A stretch of 64,000 nt of DNA, from positions 32,798,001 to 32,862,000 of the forward strand of contig NC_083566.1 of assembly GCF_019925205.1 (NCBI RefSeq), given 5' to 3'. The position numbers were made by a program, and so were the translations under genes. This stretch comes from Metopolophium dirhodum (lineage: Eukaryota; Arthropoda; Insecta; Hemiptera; Aphididae). Under the pieces are notes generated by a model. It was given only the letters and a program-made list of their open reading frames with translations, did no database searches and was not told the origin of the DNA. Below, piece after piece: positions 22,001 to 30,314 of the stretch. Positions within the stretch are counted from its first letter, which is position 1, and every line of letters begins with the position of its first letter.

Positions 22001-24268
22001 ATTATATGTTACTAAGAATAAGCAAACCATTCTTGTTTCAAAATTTTTATTGTGTATTTGTGATTTAAAATATTCTTATCAATCAGTCGATTTTTGTTTA
22101 CAAATAAAAAAAAAAAATAATAATAATCTATTATTAAAACTTTGGTCATTTAATATTATAATCACTTACAAAAGTGTTCAAGATTTATACAAATCATGAT
22201 CTAAGGTGCGTACTACAGAGACATAGAGGTATATGCAATACCATATAAAAGTGATATCGGCGCCACTGCGAGGAAGTGGTTTTTTTATCATTTTTTAATT
22301 AGGTTCTATTATTTAGTGTGTAGGTACTTATTTCAATTGTTATTAGGTAGTTTTTTTAAATTTAATTTTAAGTAAAATTGTTTATTAAAAGAGGTTTTAT
22401 TCACTTTATTTTATTTTGTCAAGAAAAACCTTGAATCACTGTTTTATATTATTAATTATTATTATTTTATTAAGTTGAATTATTGCAGGGAGAACAATTT
22501 TATAGATTAGGTTAGGTTGAGTTTTTTATTATTAAGGTGCTTAGACCCATACATTTATTTACCAAGTATAAATACAACTGCATGCTAACCACAAAATAAA
22601 TGCACTTAAATGTACACGTAATTAGACAATAAAGGAACAATGGTGATAGTTTCATACCAATGTATAAATTGACCTTATCTTAAATAAATTACATAAATAT
22701 TCTAGAGTGAATATGTCTTATTATATGAGGAAAGGTGATTCAGAGGTAGTGAGGGTGGCTATGGAAATTAATATTGATGTATTGAAGGAAAAAGAGGAAG
22801 ACCGAAGAAAAGATGGTTATAGGTAGAATAGATAATGACATGAAAATAGCGGGATTGAATAAAGGAGTGGTGGGGGGGGGGGGGGGGGATTAAGAGCAGC
22901 ATTGTGGAGGTGTAGGACAATGGTAAAGGCGAAGAAAAAGATAGAGGAGGTATTTTCTCCCATGTCCCCCTAAAAAGGGGGCCCATGGTTGTAGCCTGGT
23001 AATGATTTTAAATGGCCTGCAAACATTTTGGCACCAACAATATAAAAACTGAAATGACGCCCCTGCATTAAAGTATTTTTGGTTAAAATGAAGGAGTTGT
23101 TAAAATAAGTTTTTACCATGGTCTAAGATATAATATCTTAGTCCGTGGTTTTAACTAATACAATAAATATTTGTAGGTTGTTACAAAGACCTTACATCAA
23201 AATTCAACTAATTTGAATCAGAATTTGAACAATAATTTAGTCAATCGTTGGGTTATGAACAATATACGGCCTCCAAAACCAAGTAGCACAAACAATATTC
23301 CTAATCTCAGACATAATAATAGACAGTAAGATAATTTTTGTTATAGTTATTGATTAATTGTATTAAATAAATATAATTTTAACATAACAAAACATTGTTA
23401 ATTATTATGAAATATTTTATTAGTAGACCCACAACTTATCAGGGAATGAGGTCAACTTCTTTTCAAAATAGTGTACAAACTGCAAGACAGATCACTCAAC
23501 GTTTTTCAAATACGGTTCAACAACAAAGACATTTTAATAATCAATCAGTATTACAAGAAGTAACTGTTATATTAAATATATTGTACATTTTGTTTTATAA
23601 TTTATTATTATAATACTTATTACATTCAATAGAAATCCATTATAGTACTGATAATATATACACAACATATTAGTTAGTATGATTACAGTATTGTGGTTCT
23701 GTAGAACTGCATTACATAACTGTCTATATATTAGGACTACTATACTCTGTTCAAAATGAGATTGTACCTCGGTGGGAGGGGGGAGGGAAGTTTTCGTTTT
23801 CAACGGTTAGAGACTTCTCTCACCCATATCAACACATGAGGCCAGTGCTTTAGAATAAAGCTAAGCACATGCTCACAAATTTACCGCTGAGGTATTGATG
23901 TCATTTTGAACAGAGTATAATATGTAAAAAAAAACCCATTTCCTACATAATCTAAAAAAGAGAATTAGGAATTCAAATATTATTTCAAAAATAAAATTGG
24001 AAGTATAATTTTTTTTCAGCTTATTGGTCTAAATGCGTGAAAACAACCTGCTTAACAACTTACTATAGTATTTTTTTATAAAACATTAATTTATAATATT
24101 TTTATATGTTAGTATATATTTTTTTGTATTTGATTTGTCTTATAGCAAGTAACAACCATGACTACAACAACTACAGTTCGACAAATAGTCCAGAAAAATC
24201 AAGTCCACCGTCCCGGTAATTCTGTAACTAATAGTGGTAACAAACCTGAACTTATAGAACTGGATTAG
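10006..24268 (+). CDS. DAXX: DAXX-like histone H3.3/H4 chaperone, 14 predicted exons
   Basis: Exons: 10006-10053, 12184-12213, 13915-14145, 15664-15774, 16859-17080, 18618-18704, 18780-18877, 19350-19591, 19659-19828, 20702-21657, 21794-21858, 23177-23325, 23424-23559, 24146-24268. All introns are GT-AG and phases match throughout. One exception lies inside exon 10, where an A9 run (21215-21223) is one base too long for the frame. Bridging it gives about 888 residues (human DAXX 740). Order: short acidic N-terminus, two DAXX helical-bundle domains (about 22-96 and 136-210), histone-binding domain (about 230-413), long acidic Ser/Asp-rich region with SUMO-interacting motifs, Gln/Asn-rich stretch, and a terminal LIELD. 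The histone-binding part shows family words: RMCKLK (human RLCELK), FPDY, HDAFL and KLRR. DAXX deposits H3.3-H4 with ATRX at silent chromatin. Start chosen at the first ATG before a GTATGT donor. Transcript data are not available here. Confidence 0.8.
10054..12183 (+). other. DAXX-like intron 1, no element recognised
   Basis: 2.1 kb of AT-rich sequence between a GTATGT donor and a TTTCAG acceptor. A short antisense open frame at 11600-11860 has no recognisable protein content. Confidence 0.5.
12184..14145 (+). CDS. DAXX-like gene, exons 2-3: first helical-bundle domain (DHB1)
   Basis: A 30-nt micro-exon (12184-12213; TTTCAG acceptor, CAGGTAAAT donor) encodes ISYNMDLFQQ. It joins in phase 0 to exon 3 (13915-14145), which begins MINLCRNN. 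The junction word LFQQ/MINLC matches human DAXX LFEEFLELC, which supports the micro-exon. Exon 3 contains FPQPYIEDMNKMYKK and ends with IYNELLRL, the positions of helices 1 to 4 of the DAXX bundle that in vertebrates binds ATRX and other partners. A second, similar domain follows in exons 4-5. Confidence 0.75.
12767..13393. mobile_element. hAT-like non-autonomous element in DAXX-like intron 2, 8-bp target duplication
   Basis: Terminal repeats TAGGGAAC (12767-12774) and GTTCCCTA (13386-13393) are flanked on both sides by ATTATCAC (12759-12766 and 13394-13401). The interior has many short units of the type ATG(C/T)(A/C)CTAAAAA on both halves and no coding frame. An 8-bp duplication is the hAT signature. 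About 627 bp. Confidence 0.75.
14270..14443. mobile_element. Small MITE in DAXX-like intron 3
   Basis: Ends ATAGGCGCAATTTGG and CCAAATTGCGCCTATG are inverted copies. The flanks both read ACTATACCC (14261-14269 and 14444-14452), a target duplication of about 9 bp. 174 bp, no coding capacity. A shorter degenerate relative lies at 27228-27297. Confidence 0.7.
14840..15080 (+). pseudogene. Decayed LINE reverse-transcriptase fragment in DAXX-like intron 3
   Basis: One frame reads LVEPIIAYGIIGWGGSFDN, a stop, then QATQNSLANTC and KRAKIPYQKHYIYMKT. This resembles the region after the palm in Jockey/R1-like LINEs, where Y-x-I-x2-WGG and an arginine-rich LLR block occur. Stops and lack of flanking frames show it is dead. 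It has been inherited inside the intron. Confidence 0.5.
15081..15663 (+). other. Rest of DAXX-like intron 3
   Basis: AT-rich, no recognisable element; ends with a T-rich tract and TTTTAG acceptor. Confidence 0.5.
15664..17080 (+). CDS. DAXX-like gene, exons 4-5: linker and second helical-bundle domain (DHB2)
   Basis: Exon 4 (15664-15774) is a Ser/Asn/Glu-rich linker ending SDKIFKE. Exon 5 (16859-17080) opens LIEKCYQNTHFPKSN and ends around HIYDQLQQFKTSMK before GTAAGA. It aligns along its whole length with DHB1: F-x2-hydrophobic-I-x2-C-x2-N-x2-FP, then IE-x3-N-x-(L/M)YK, an SK pair, and IY-x2-L near the end. It is also the closer match to the human bundle (KLFEEFLELC). The intron lies between the same two residues and in the same phase as in DHB1. 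Confidence 0.75.
15775..16858 (+). other. DAXX-like intron 4
   Basis: GTAAGG donor and TTTCAG acceptor. Around 16475-16615 there is a G+C-richer stretch ending in TCGCTACGCCACTGAT, which resembles the end word of the hAT-like element at 38856-39038 (CAGTGGCGTAGACA) and is probably a relic copy. Nothing else seen. Confidence 0.45.
18023..18301. mobile_element. TTAA-flanked MITE (piggyBac-like) in DAXX-like intron 5
   Basis: TTAA at 18023-18026 is followed by CACGTTGACTGCGTA. The right end reads TACGCAGTCTACATG followed by TTAA at 18298-18301. The TTAA target and matching ends point to a piggyBac-mobilised element. Inside, TGACGCCAAATGGCGTCA-like palindromic words occur twice. 279 bp including both TTAA sites. 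Confidence 0.7.
18618..19828 (+). CDS. DAXX-like gene, exons 6-9: histone-binding domain
   Basis: Exons 18618-18704, 18780-18877, 19350-19591 and 19659-19828 join in phases 0, 2 and 1. They encode a basic helix, then LDEKEMDI (human EKELDLSEL region), SAYILKDKY (human SAYLQEARL), IVQIYKRMCKLK, VNKTIEKYYN, TFPDYFEIY and SHDAFLKLGKQLKLRR. This is the fold that wraps the H3.3-H4 dimer in the vertebrate complexes. The Tyr of SAY (predicted Y271, human Y222) is kept; the position of human E225 is Lys. The last part of exon 9 (ENEELRRKLDES) looks like a charged coiled coil. Confidence 0.8.
20018..20382. repeat. Short GATTCTGAGCGG-ended element in DAXX-like intron 9
   Basis: Begins AAAACGATTCTGAGCGGGG and ends CTCCGCTCAGAATCTAAAAA, an inverted pair about 365 bp apart. 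Interior unlike the larger GATTCTGAGCG copies, so it may be a sister family sharing ends. No coding capacity. Confidence 0.6.
20702..21657 (+). CDS. DAXX-like gene, exon 10: acidic region with SUMO-interacting motifs and an A9 frame break
   Basis: The exon opens after TTTTGTAG and ends before GTACGT. It is Asp/Glu/Ser/Asn-rich with a basic patch (KRKRLL, PPKKNQK; a possible nuclear localisation signal). Hydrophobic-acidic motifs typical of SUMO-interacting sites are ITLIDVDD (predicted residues 574-581), EVIIHED and DVIEINELDDD. The first frame stops at 21236-21238. The protein-like acidic sequence continues in the +1 frame from the A9 run at 21215-21223 to the donor, and only that frame fits the following exon. 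A one-base assembly error or allele is most likely; a real truncated form ending shortly after LIDVDD is possible. Confidence 0.7.
21794..24268 (+). CDS. DAXX-like gene, exons 11-14: low-complexity C-terminus and terminal SIM
   Basis: Exon 11 (21794-21858) ends in NPLPPP. Exon 12 (23177-23325) and exon 13 (23424-23559) are Asn/Gln-rich. Exon 14 (24146-24268) ends KPELIELD followed by TAG. Human DAXX also ends in a SUMO-interacting motif (IIVLSDSD), so the terminal placement agrees. The acceptor of exon 13 is a tandem TAGTAG (23421-23426), allowing either of two in-frame products that differ by one residue. These exons are short and poorly conserved, so their boundaries rest on phase continuity and splice consensus. 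Confidence 0.65.
22700..22985 (+). pseudogene. Decayed LINE 3' fragment in DAXX-like intron 11
   Basis: Frames contain RVAMEINIDVLKEK and, shifted, KRGRPKKRWL, the (R/K)xRGRPxxRW motif near the end of craniofacial-development-type LINE polyproteins, followed by AALWRCRTMVKAKK. It is broken by stops, frameshifts and a run of 17 G (22872-22888). Confidence 0.5.
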
Positions 24269-24716
24269 TGTTTTATACTGTAAATACAATCTAATATGTT
24301 TATTTCATCATAATATTTTATTTTTTATTTGTTAGATATTATGGCATATACTATTGTACTATCAAAGTTTTTTAATATTTTGTCCAAACTAAGTATAATA
24401 TTTTATCTTGTATAAAATATAAAATTATTGAATTAAACTAAGAATCTGGTTATATTTGTTTCTATTTAGCACCAACTATTTCTTTGTAATTGTAAATATT
24501 TTAAACTTAGATCTATATTAAATACCTATCTATTTTAAACATATATATATTTTTTCTATTCATTGGAATAATATTAAAAACTATTTGATGTTGCGTTTAA
24601 CATTATGTACAATGTACATATGTATCATGTATGTAAATATATTGTTAAAAAAATACATATTTTGAAAAACTGGAATAAGTTATTTTTAATGTAAACATTT
24701 TTTAGTAGGTAGTGGA
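24269..24716 (+). promoter_or_regulatory. 3' UTR/terminator region of the DAXX-like gene
   Basis: AT-rich with ATTAAA at about 24432, a known variant poly(A) signal, about 165 bases after the stop. The cleavage site is not determinable. Confidence 0.35.
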
Positions 24717-25368
24717 TTAAAAGGACGCTATCATAGACCTATAAACTAATGGACAGCGCTTAGAGAGAGAGGTCAGGGGTACGATATAGAGTAAAAGAGA
24801 AAAGAGAACCTGGGGGAAATACAGTGTTAGTTTATAGGTCTATGATTACTACTTTATGTTCTTTCTCTTTTATCATTCCCGTGCATTTACGGCAGGGTAG
24901 AGTGGAATGCGCTGTCCATAAGTTTATAGGTCTATGGAAGCTACACCCGCATGCGTTGTCTCCGTCTTACAAATGCATAACATAGCGAAAACTGTTTTGC
25001 GCTGGACAACTATGCTCCCTCTGTTTTTATAGTAAAGTTACCCAAATTCCACAACACAAGGAAAAACTTTATCTGTGTCGTAGCGTTTTTTGCTTTTTTC
25101 ATAGCACTTATTTTTCATAAATAATTAAACGAAAAAACAAAAAAAACTTAATGTTCTCAAACTAAAAACTTAAGTTGTATATATGTTATCCAAATAATAA
25201 AAATGCTACGACACAGATAAAGTTCTTCCCTATGCGTTGTGGAATTTTGGTAATTCTACTATAAATACAGTGGGAGCATAGTTGTCCCACGAAAAACAGT
25301 TTTTTGCCATGTTCTGTATTTAAGACGGAGACAATGCATGATGGTCAGCGGGTGTAGCGTCCTCTTAA
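24717..25368. mobile_element. TTAA-flanked foldback element with a second element nested in its left arm
   Basis: TTAA occurs at 24717-24720 and 25365-25368. The right arm read inward (GAGGACGCTACACCCGC, then TGCATTGTCTCCGTCTTA, then GGACAACTATGCTCCC, ATTCCACAACGCATAGG, CTTTATCTGTGTCGTAGC) matches the left arm in the same order. The left arm is interrupted after GGACGCT at 24729 by the nested element. Arms are about 165 bp once the insert is removed; the loop is AT-rich. No coding frame. Confidence 0.75.
24730..24939. mobile_element. MITE nested within the foldback arm
   Basis: Ends CATAGACCTATAAACTAATG and its approximate inverse CATAAGTTTATAGGTCTATG, both next to the inner word GGACAGCGC/GCGCTGTCC. 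A third copy of the end word is internal at about 24831-24846. It splits GGACGCT|ACACCC of the host arm with GCT on both sides, a possible 3-bp target duplication. Confidence 0.65.
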
Positions 25369-25736
25369 CATTTTGCTTTTTGTATTATTCCACTGCACGT
25401 CTAAATTTTAAATACTTATGAGGAGCAGTGCTCGGAACTTTATGCATTTGCATATTTCTTAGGAAGCTGCATATTAAAAATCTGATTCAATATAAATTAA
25501 TTTCATAGTACATTGAATCTAAATACAAAAATGTATGTTGCGTATTTTTGACTAAATTTACATGATTTTGAGCATATTAATGCAAATTATAAATATATAT
25601 TCATAAATCATTGATTTAAACAATTTAAAAATAAAGAGCCGCCGCATCGTCTGTATTTTGAATTATACTGAAGGTTCCGAGAATTGATTGCAATTTATCG
25701 ACCCGGTAAAAACAATCTAATCATCGATAAATATAA

Positions 25737-26120
25737 AAATGGAGCGTGAAAAATGTACGTTACCTCATCAATCGAGAACGGCGGGTTCGATTTGGCTCAA
25801 ATTTTTTTTAAGATGCACGTAATTGTCAGGAGAAGGTTTTTACGAGAGAAAATTTTAGGAAAATCAAAATCCACCAGCAAAGCAGGAAATCGGGATGTCA
25901 AAAATACAACAGTGGTGCCATCTGTCCAGGAAAAAAATAAACTAGATAATAAAAAATTTAGTTTATTGTTGCAGATTAAAAGTATAATAATAGTGTATTA
26001 TATTGGTTGCTATTGGTTAACCGGGCGTGTGTTTGTTGATTTGTACTATTATTTTTGGTCAATATATATAAACAGCCGTTCTCGATTAGGAAGGTAACGT
26101 ACATTTTTCACGCTCCATTT
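25737..26120. mobile_element. 384-bp MITE with 46-bp terminal inverted repeats
   Basis: Left AAATGGAGCGTGAAAAATGT and onward to ACGGC at 25782. The right end from 26075 to 26120 is its inverse with 29 of the first 29 bases identical and a short mismatch block after. A 114-residue open frame inside (25753-26097) starts in one repeat and ends in the other, has no protein-like features, and is not called. Confidence 0.8.
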
Positions 26121-27681
26121 ATAATATATACATACATAGATAGGTTAATTTAAAAATGGTTAAATTTGGTTTTTTTTTATTCATCGGATTTTAGTACGGT
26201 TAGGTTAGGTTATGAGTTTGTAGCAATTGATCATATTAATCCAGTTGGAATTAAGTAAAATTGACAAACTTGGCATAACTTTGATACCTACTCTAGAGTT
26301 AAATCATCTACTTACGTACAATCAGCACCTGATAATATACCTACTGCTGCGAACCAGAAATTTTATTCCGGGCAACGGAAAAGTTAACGTAAGTTCTGAA
26401 CACCATACACCGAATATTAAATAACGAATTGAACAACGTTTGAATCACGTTTGAGTTGGTACATTTAACGGGCATCGAAGTGCACGGAAATACGGAATCA
26501 GCTAGTTCATTATAACTCAGGTACATATTATATAATAACATGACTGAAAACGTTTCAAGATCTACAAACTACAAATTAAAATTATACTTAAATTTGTAGC
26601 TAATTATAAAATAATTATTCCTTTTTTAAGTTTATTAAAATATATAAATACATGTTTAAAAAAAAAACTGTATTTTGTACTGCACAATATTGTATATTTA
26701 AGCTTTATTTTAGTGCATATGTATGCACATATTTCTTTATTTTTTAGCGCATAAAGTTTCGAGCTCTGCTTATAAGTTATAACTAATTAGGTAACTACTT
26801 GTTTAAAATTTGAATCTATCTCGGAAAAATATTCTGATACGGAATATGTAATTGAAAATATCTAAGTATATAATACATAGTCATTCAAAAAGGTGAAATA
26901 AGTATCTTAAAAAGGATAACGACAAAATAAGTAAAAATATAATGTTTTTTAAATTTATAACTCAATTATATAATAATATAATATCAAAAATGTTAATATT
27001 TTTTATTTATATAAGTATATAATATGTACATCGTTTCATCATGCCAAAGTATATTAAATACGGTATAAAAAATAATCAAGACTTGATCGATGAGATATCT
27101 ATCAAGTCAACTTTGTAATGGTAAGTAGTGACATTTTTATGGACAGTTGTAAATTTTATTAATTTTTACAATCTTGTGATTGTTTCATTAATAACGAAAT
27201 AGGTAGGTGCCTATATTACTTAACTCTGCCCATGGACGCAACTAGAGAATTATTTCTGAGGGGGGTGGGGTAAGCCCCCTTAATAATTGCGCCTATGCTC
27301 CATCCGCTTGACACTATTGTTCATTGTTCCTAATTAATTTTATGATTTTTAACAATACCGCAGTCGAACCTGTATCTATTTGGGATTTTATTGGCAGTCC
27401 CTGTTGACATTATTTGTAAAAGGGAATTTCCGAAAATGTTTACATGTCCATTTAGATAATATTTGTTTGGTACCTAAGTACTGCCATAGAACATGTTCTG
27501 TGGTACTCTGCAGCTATTTCAAATTTCCACCCCCATGCAAGCATACAACCGGTCCTCTCCGGTGCATGTGTCGTGATCAATCATAAATTATATTAATAAT
27601 AACAGTACCTAATTAAAGAATAGGTTATTATCATAGACATATAAATATATAATATTATAACATGTCTATGGTTATTATAAC
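26121..27681. other. AT-rich intergenic DNA with one degenerate small MITE
   Basis: At 27228-27297, TGGACGCAACT...AATTGCGCCTATG resembles the ends of the MITE at 14270-14443. Nothing else is recognised. Confidence 0.4.
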
Positions 27682-27840
27682 CAGGGTTGGGTAGTATCTT
27701 CGATATAAGTATCTTAAATCCACGATTTCGATACAATTGTACCTTGTATCTTGTATCCCGATACAATTATAAGAATAGTATCGAGTATCTTGTGACTTGT
27801 ATCACGATTGACGATACATTAATGCAATACTAATTTTTTG
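27682..27840. repeat. hAT-end-like fragment rich in GTATC words
   Basis: Starts CAGGGTTGGGTAGTATC, a common hAT terminal form, and continues with repeated GATACAA/TTGTATC words. No matching right end or target duplication found, so only a fragment is claimed. Confidence 0.4.
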
Positions 27841-29792
27841 CGATTATTTTCAAATTATTTTTACAGTCACTTTCACGAAAAGTGGCATTCGACGGAAGTG
27901 CGTCTGGTGGAAGTTTTTACGTACCTATATGGTTATTATTACTTGTGTCAAAAAAGGCGCAGCAAGCCAGCAAATTTAAATGTATGAATACCATAATTTA
28001 ATATTGCAGTATTAATTAATTACAAATTATCAACAATTCTGATTTTTATCATCACAATTTATTATTACCTAATATTTACTTTGTGAATTATTATATAATA
28101 TAAACATTTATAACATATTATACCTAGGTAGGTACCTACTAAAATTATTCTTACTAATATAATTCAATACCAAGTAATTAAAGTATATAGTCATAGGAGA
28201 AACTAGACCAATATTTTTAGGGGTGCACGAATTATAAAGATTTCCTTTATAATTTCCCCTTAACACTGTACCTATGTTTATTAACAATAATTCCAAATAT
28301 ATATTTTTGTGAAACAGTAACAGACAACAGTAAATACTGAATTGTGACTACTGCATAATTTTTCGGCCAGTAAATTATATTTATTTAAATTACTGCTAGT
28401 TCAGACTTCTAGATGACGTGGTCCACTTCTTCTATCACAATTATACCCTAATCAATAATGCCATTACAATTATTTTTATTCAGTTGAGTTGGTACTTTTT
28501 AACTCTGACTGATTTGAACTAGACTTAGAATAGCTTTAAACAGGAAGACTAAGATCGTTAATTTCTTGTTAAGTAGTTTTGGTTTTTTTTACGTACTATG
28601 GACGTAATAAGGGGCAGCCTTATTGGAGAGCTATACCTACTTGGTATTAATTTTTTGTATCGTGTGTTGGCCACAAACACAATATAAACAAGCGTGCACA
28701 AACAAGTTATACATATTTATTATTATAATAAATAATAGGTATGCTGGCTCAATACTCAATAGTATGCTGCCTAGTTATTATTTTTCTTATTATTGTTATT
28801 ACCTACCGTTTTAATTTTGTTCAAAATACATTTGTATATTATAATACATCAGTTTTTACTTAATAATATTTATATTTTTCCAATAACTGTTATAATTTTA
28901 ATTTTTTAAAAGTTTTCCTATATTCGTTTCAACTTTTTTAAGTGTCTTTTCGTTCGTAAAGTATAAGTTCTTTTTATTTTCAACATAAAACAATAATTAC
29001 ACTTTTTAGATTCATATAGACGCACGCACACCAACAATGAATTCAATTATTAACGAAGGATTATATCTCTCAGGCCACAGATCTGAAGACTAAAATATTT
29101 TTACGCGCCTACAATGTTTCAACACCCCTCAAGCTATAGAAAAGTTATTAAGTCCAAGTAACGATTACGAATTATTTTGATATGAGACTTGGTCGGCGTA
29201 TAAGTAAGCTAAACTATAGATGCCTAAACCAAGTAAGATGATTTTATGTATCTATTAATTATTTTGTAAAATGTATTTATTTAATATTGTCGTCCCCTCA
29301 CCATTTCATCTCCACACCAAACACATCATCCATTATCGCCGTCACACACACAAAATAAACACTTTATTCCAGTAGCGTAAAAAATGTTCACGAATGAGTT
29401 TCACGACATTTAAACAGGTTGAATAATGAGGTCCATTAGGAATAGTGAGTGGTAGGAGACTTAGAAATATGATTTTGGTAATCTCTAAATTATAATATAT
29501 ATAATAAAAATATGATAAATATAATAATAATATAGTTATAGACGTTATAGTTATAAATTATAATATTAGGACAGTGTTGAATTTTAAATAAGGATCGGGA
29601 GGGGGGGGCTGATAATGCTAATAATTTAAAACTACTGTATTTTTGATATTAATATATTAATAATGTAAGTATTTTTTTTTTATTTTTGAGTTAAAAAATA
29701 TATAAATATAAAAATTGTACATTGAATAAATTTGGGTGAAATTTTTTTTGACGGGAGCTGTTTGAGATGTATCGATAGTAGTTGGGCTAGAC
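27841..29792. other. AT-rich intergenic DNA, nothing seen
   Basis: Short open frames only; none has recognisable protein content. Confidence 0.5.
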
Positions 29793-30314
29793 CAGCGTTT
29801 CTTAATGTTTTTTTTTATTGTTTTATTATTATGGGACCTTTTTCAATTTACATTTTTATCGTGGAACCCCTCATTTGATTCAATTGTTTTAATGCTACAT
29901 TAATTTTAAATTTTAACGAGATGAATGGTATTGTATTTTATATTATTACCGGTAGGTATACTTAATATTAGGCTTATAGCTTATTGGATGATGAAAGTTG
30001 AATTTTCATGACAGATTCGATATTAAGTCTGTCGCAGTATTTCATTTTTGTCGATACATACGCTGAGAACGATTACGATTACGTCTTAATTAATCTTTGG
30101 TTATCGACCACAAACTTTATCTTGTTAGAGTTCAAGAGTCAATTATATCGATAAAATATTATAACTGACAATTATGAGGTGAGGAGGTGACCTACGATTT
30201 GTGAATATATTAACTTTACTCTTTAGTTAAATGTTTTAAAAATAGCACTTATATTATATTATGATCTTCGTAAAACTCCAGGGTTCCGCGGAACACGGTT
30301 TTAAAAAAAAAACT
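29793..30314. mobile_element. hAT-like non-autonomous element, 8-bp near-identical target duplication
   Basis: The left end is CAGCGTTTCTTAATG and the right end AAAAAAACTG. Flanks GGCTAGAC (29785-29792) and GGATAGAC (30315-30322) match at 7 of 8. Inside, GTGGAACCCC and GGGTTCCGCGG sit near opposite ends. No coding capacity. A relic end lies at 2523-2575. Confidence 0.6.

Noticed and set aside
25753..26097. 114-codon open frame
   Set aside because: It lies wholly within the MITE, starts in one terminal repeat and ends in the other, and has no protein-like pattern.
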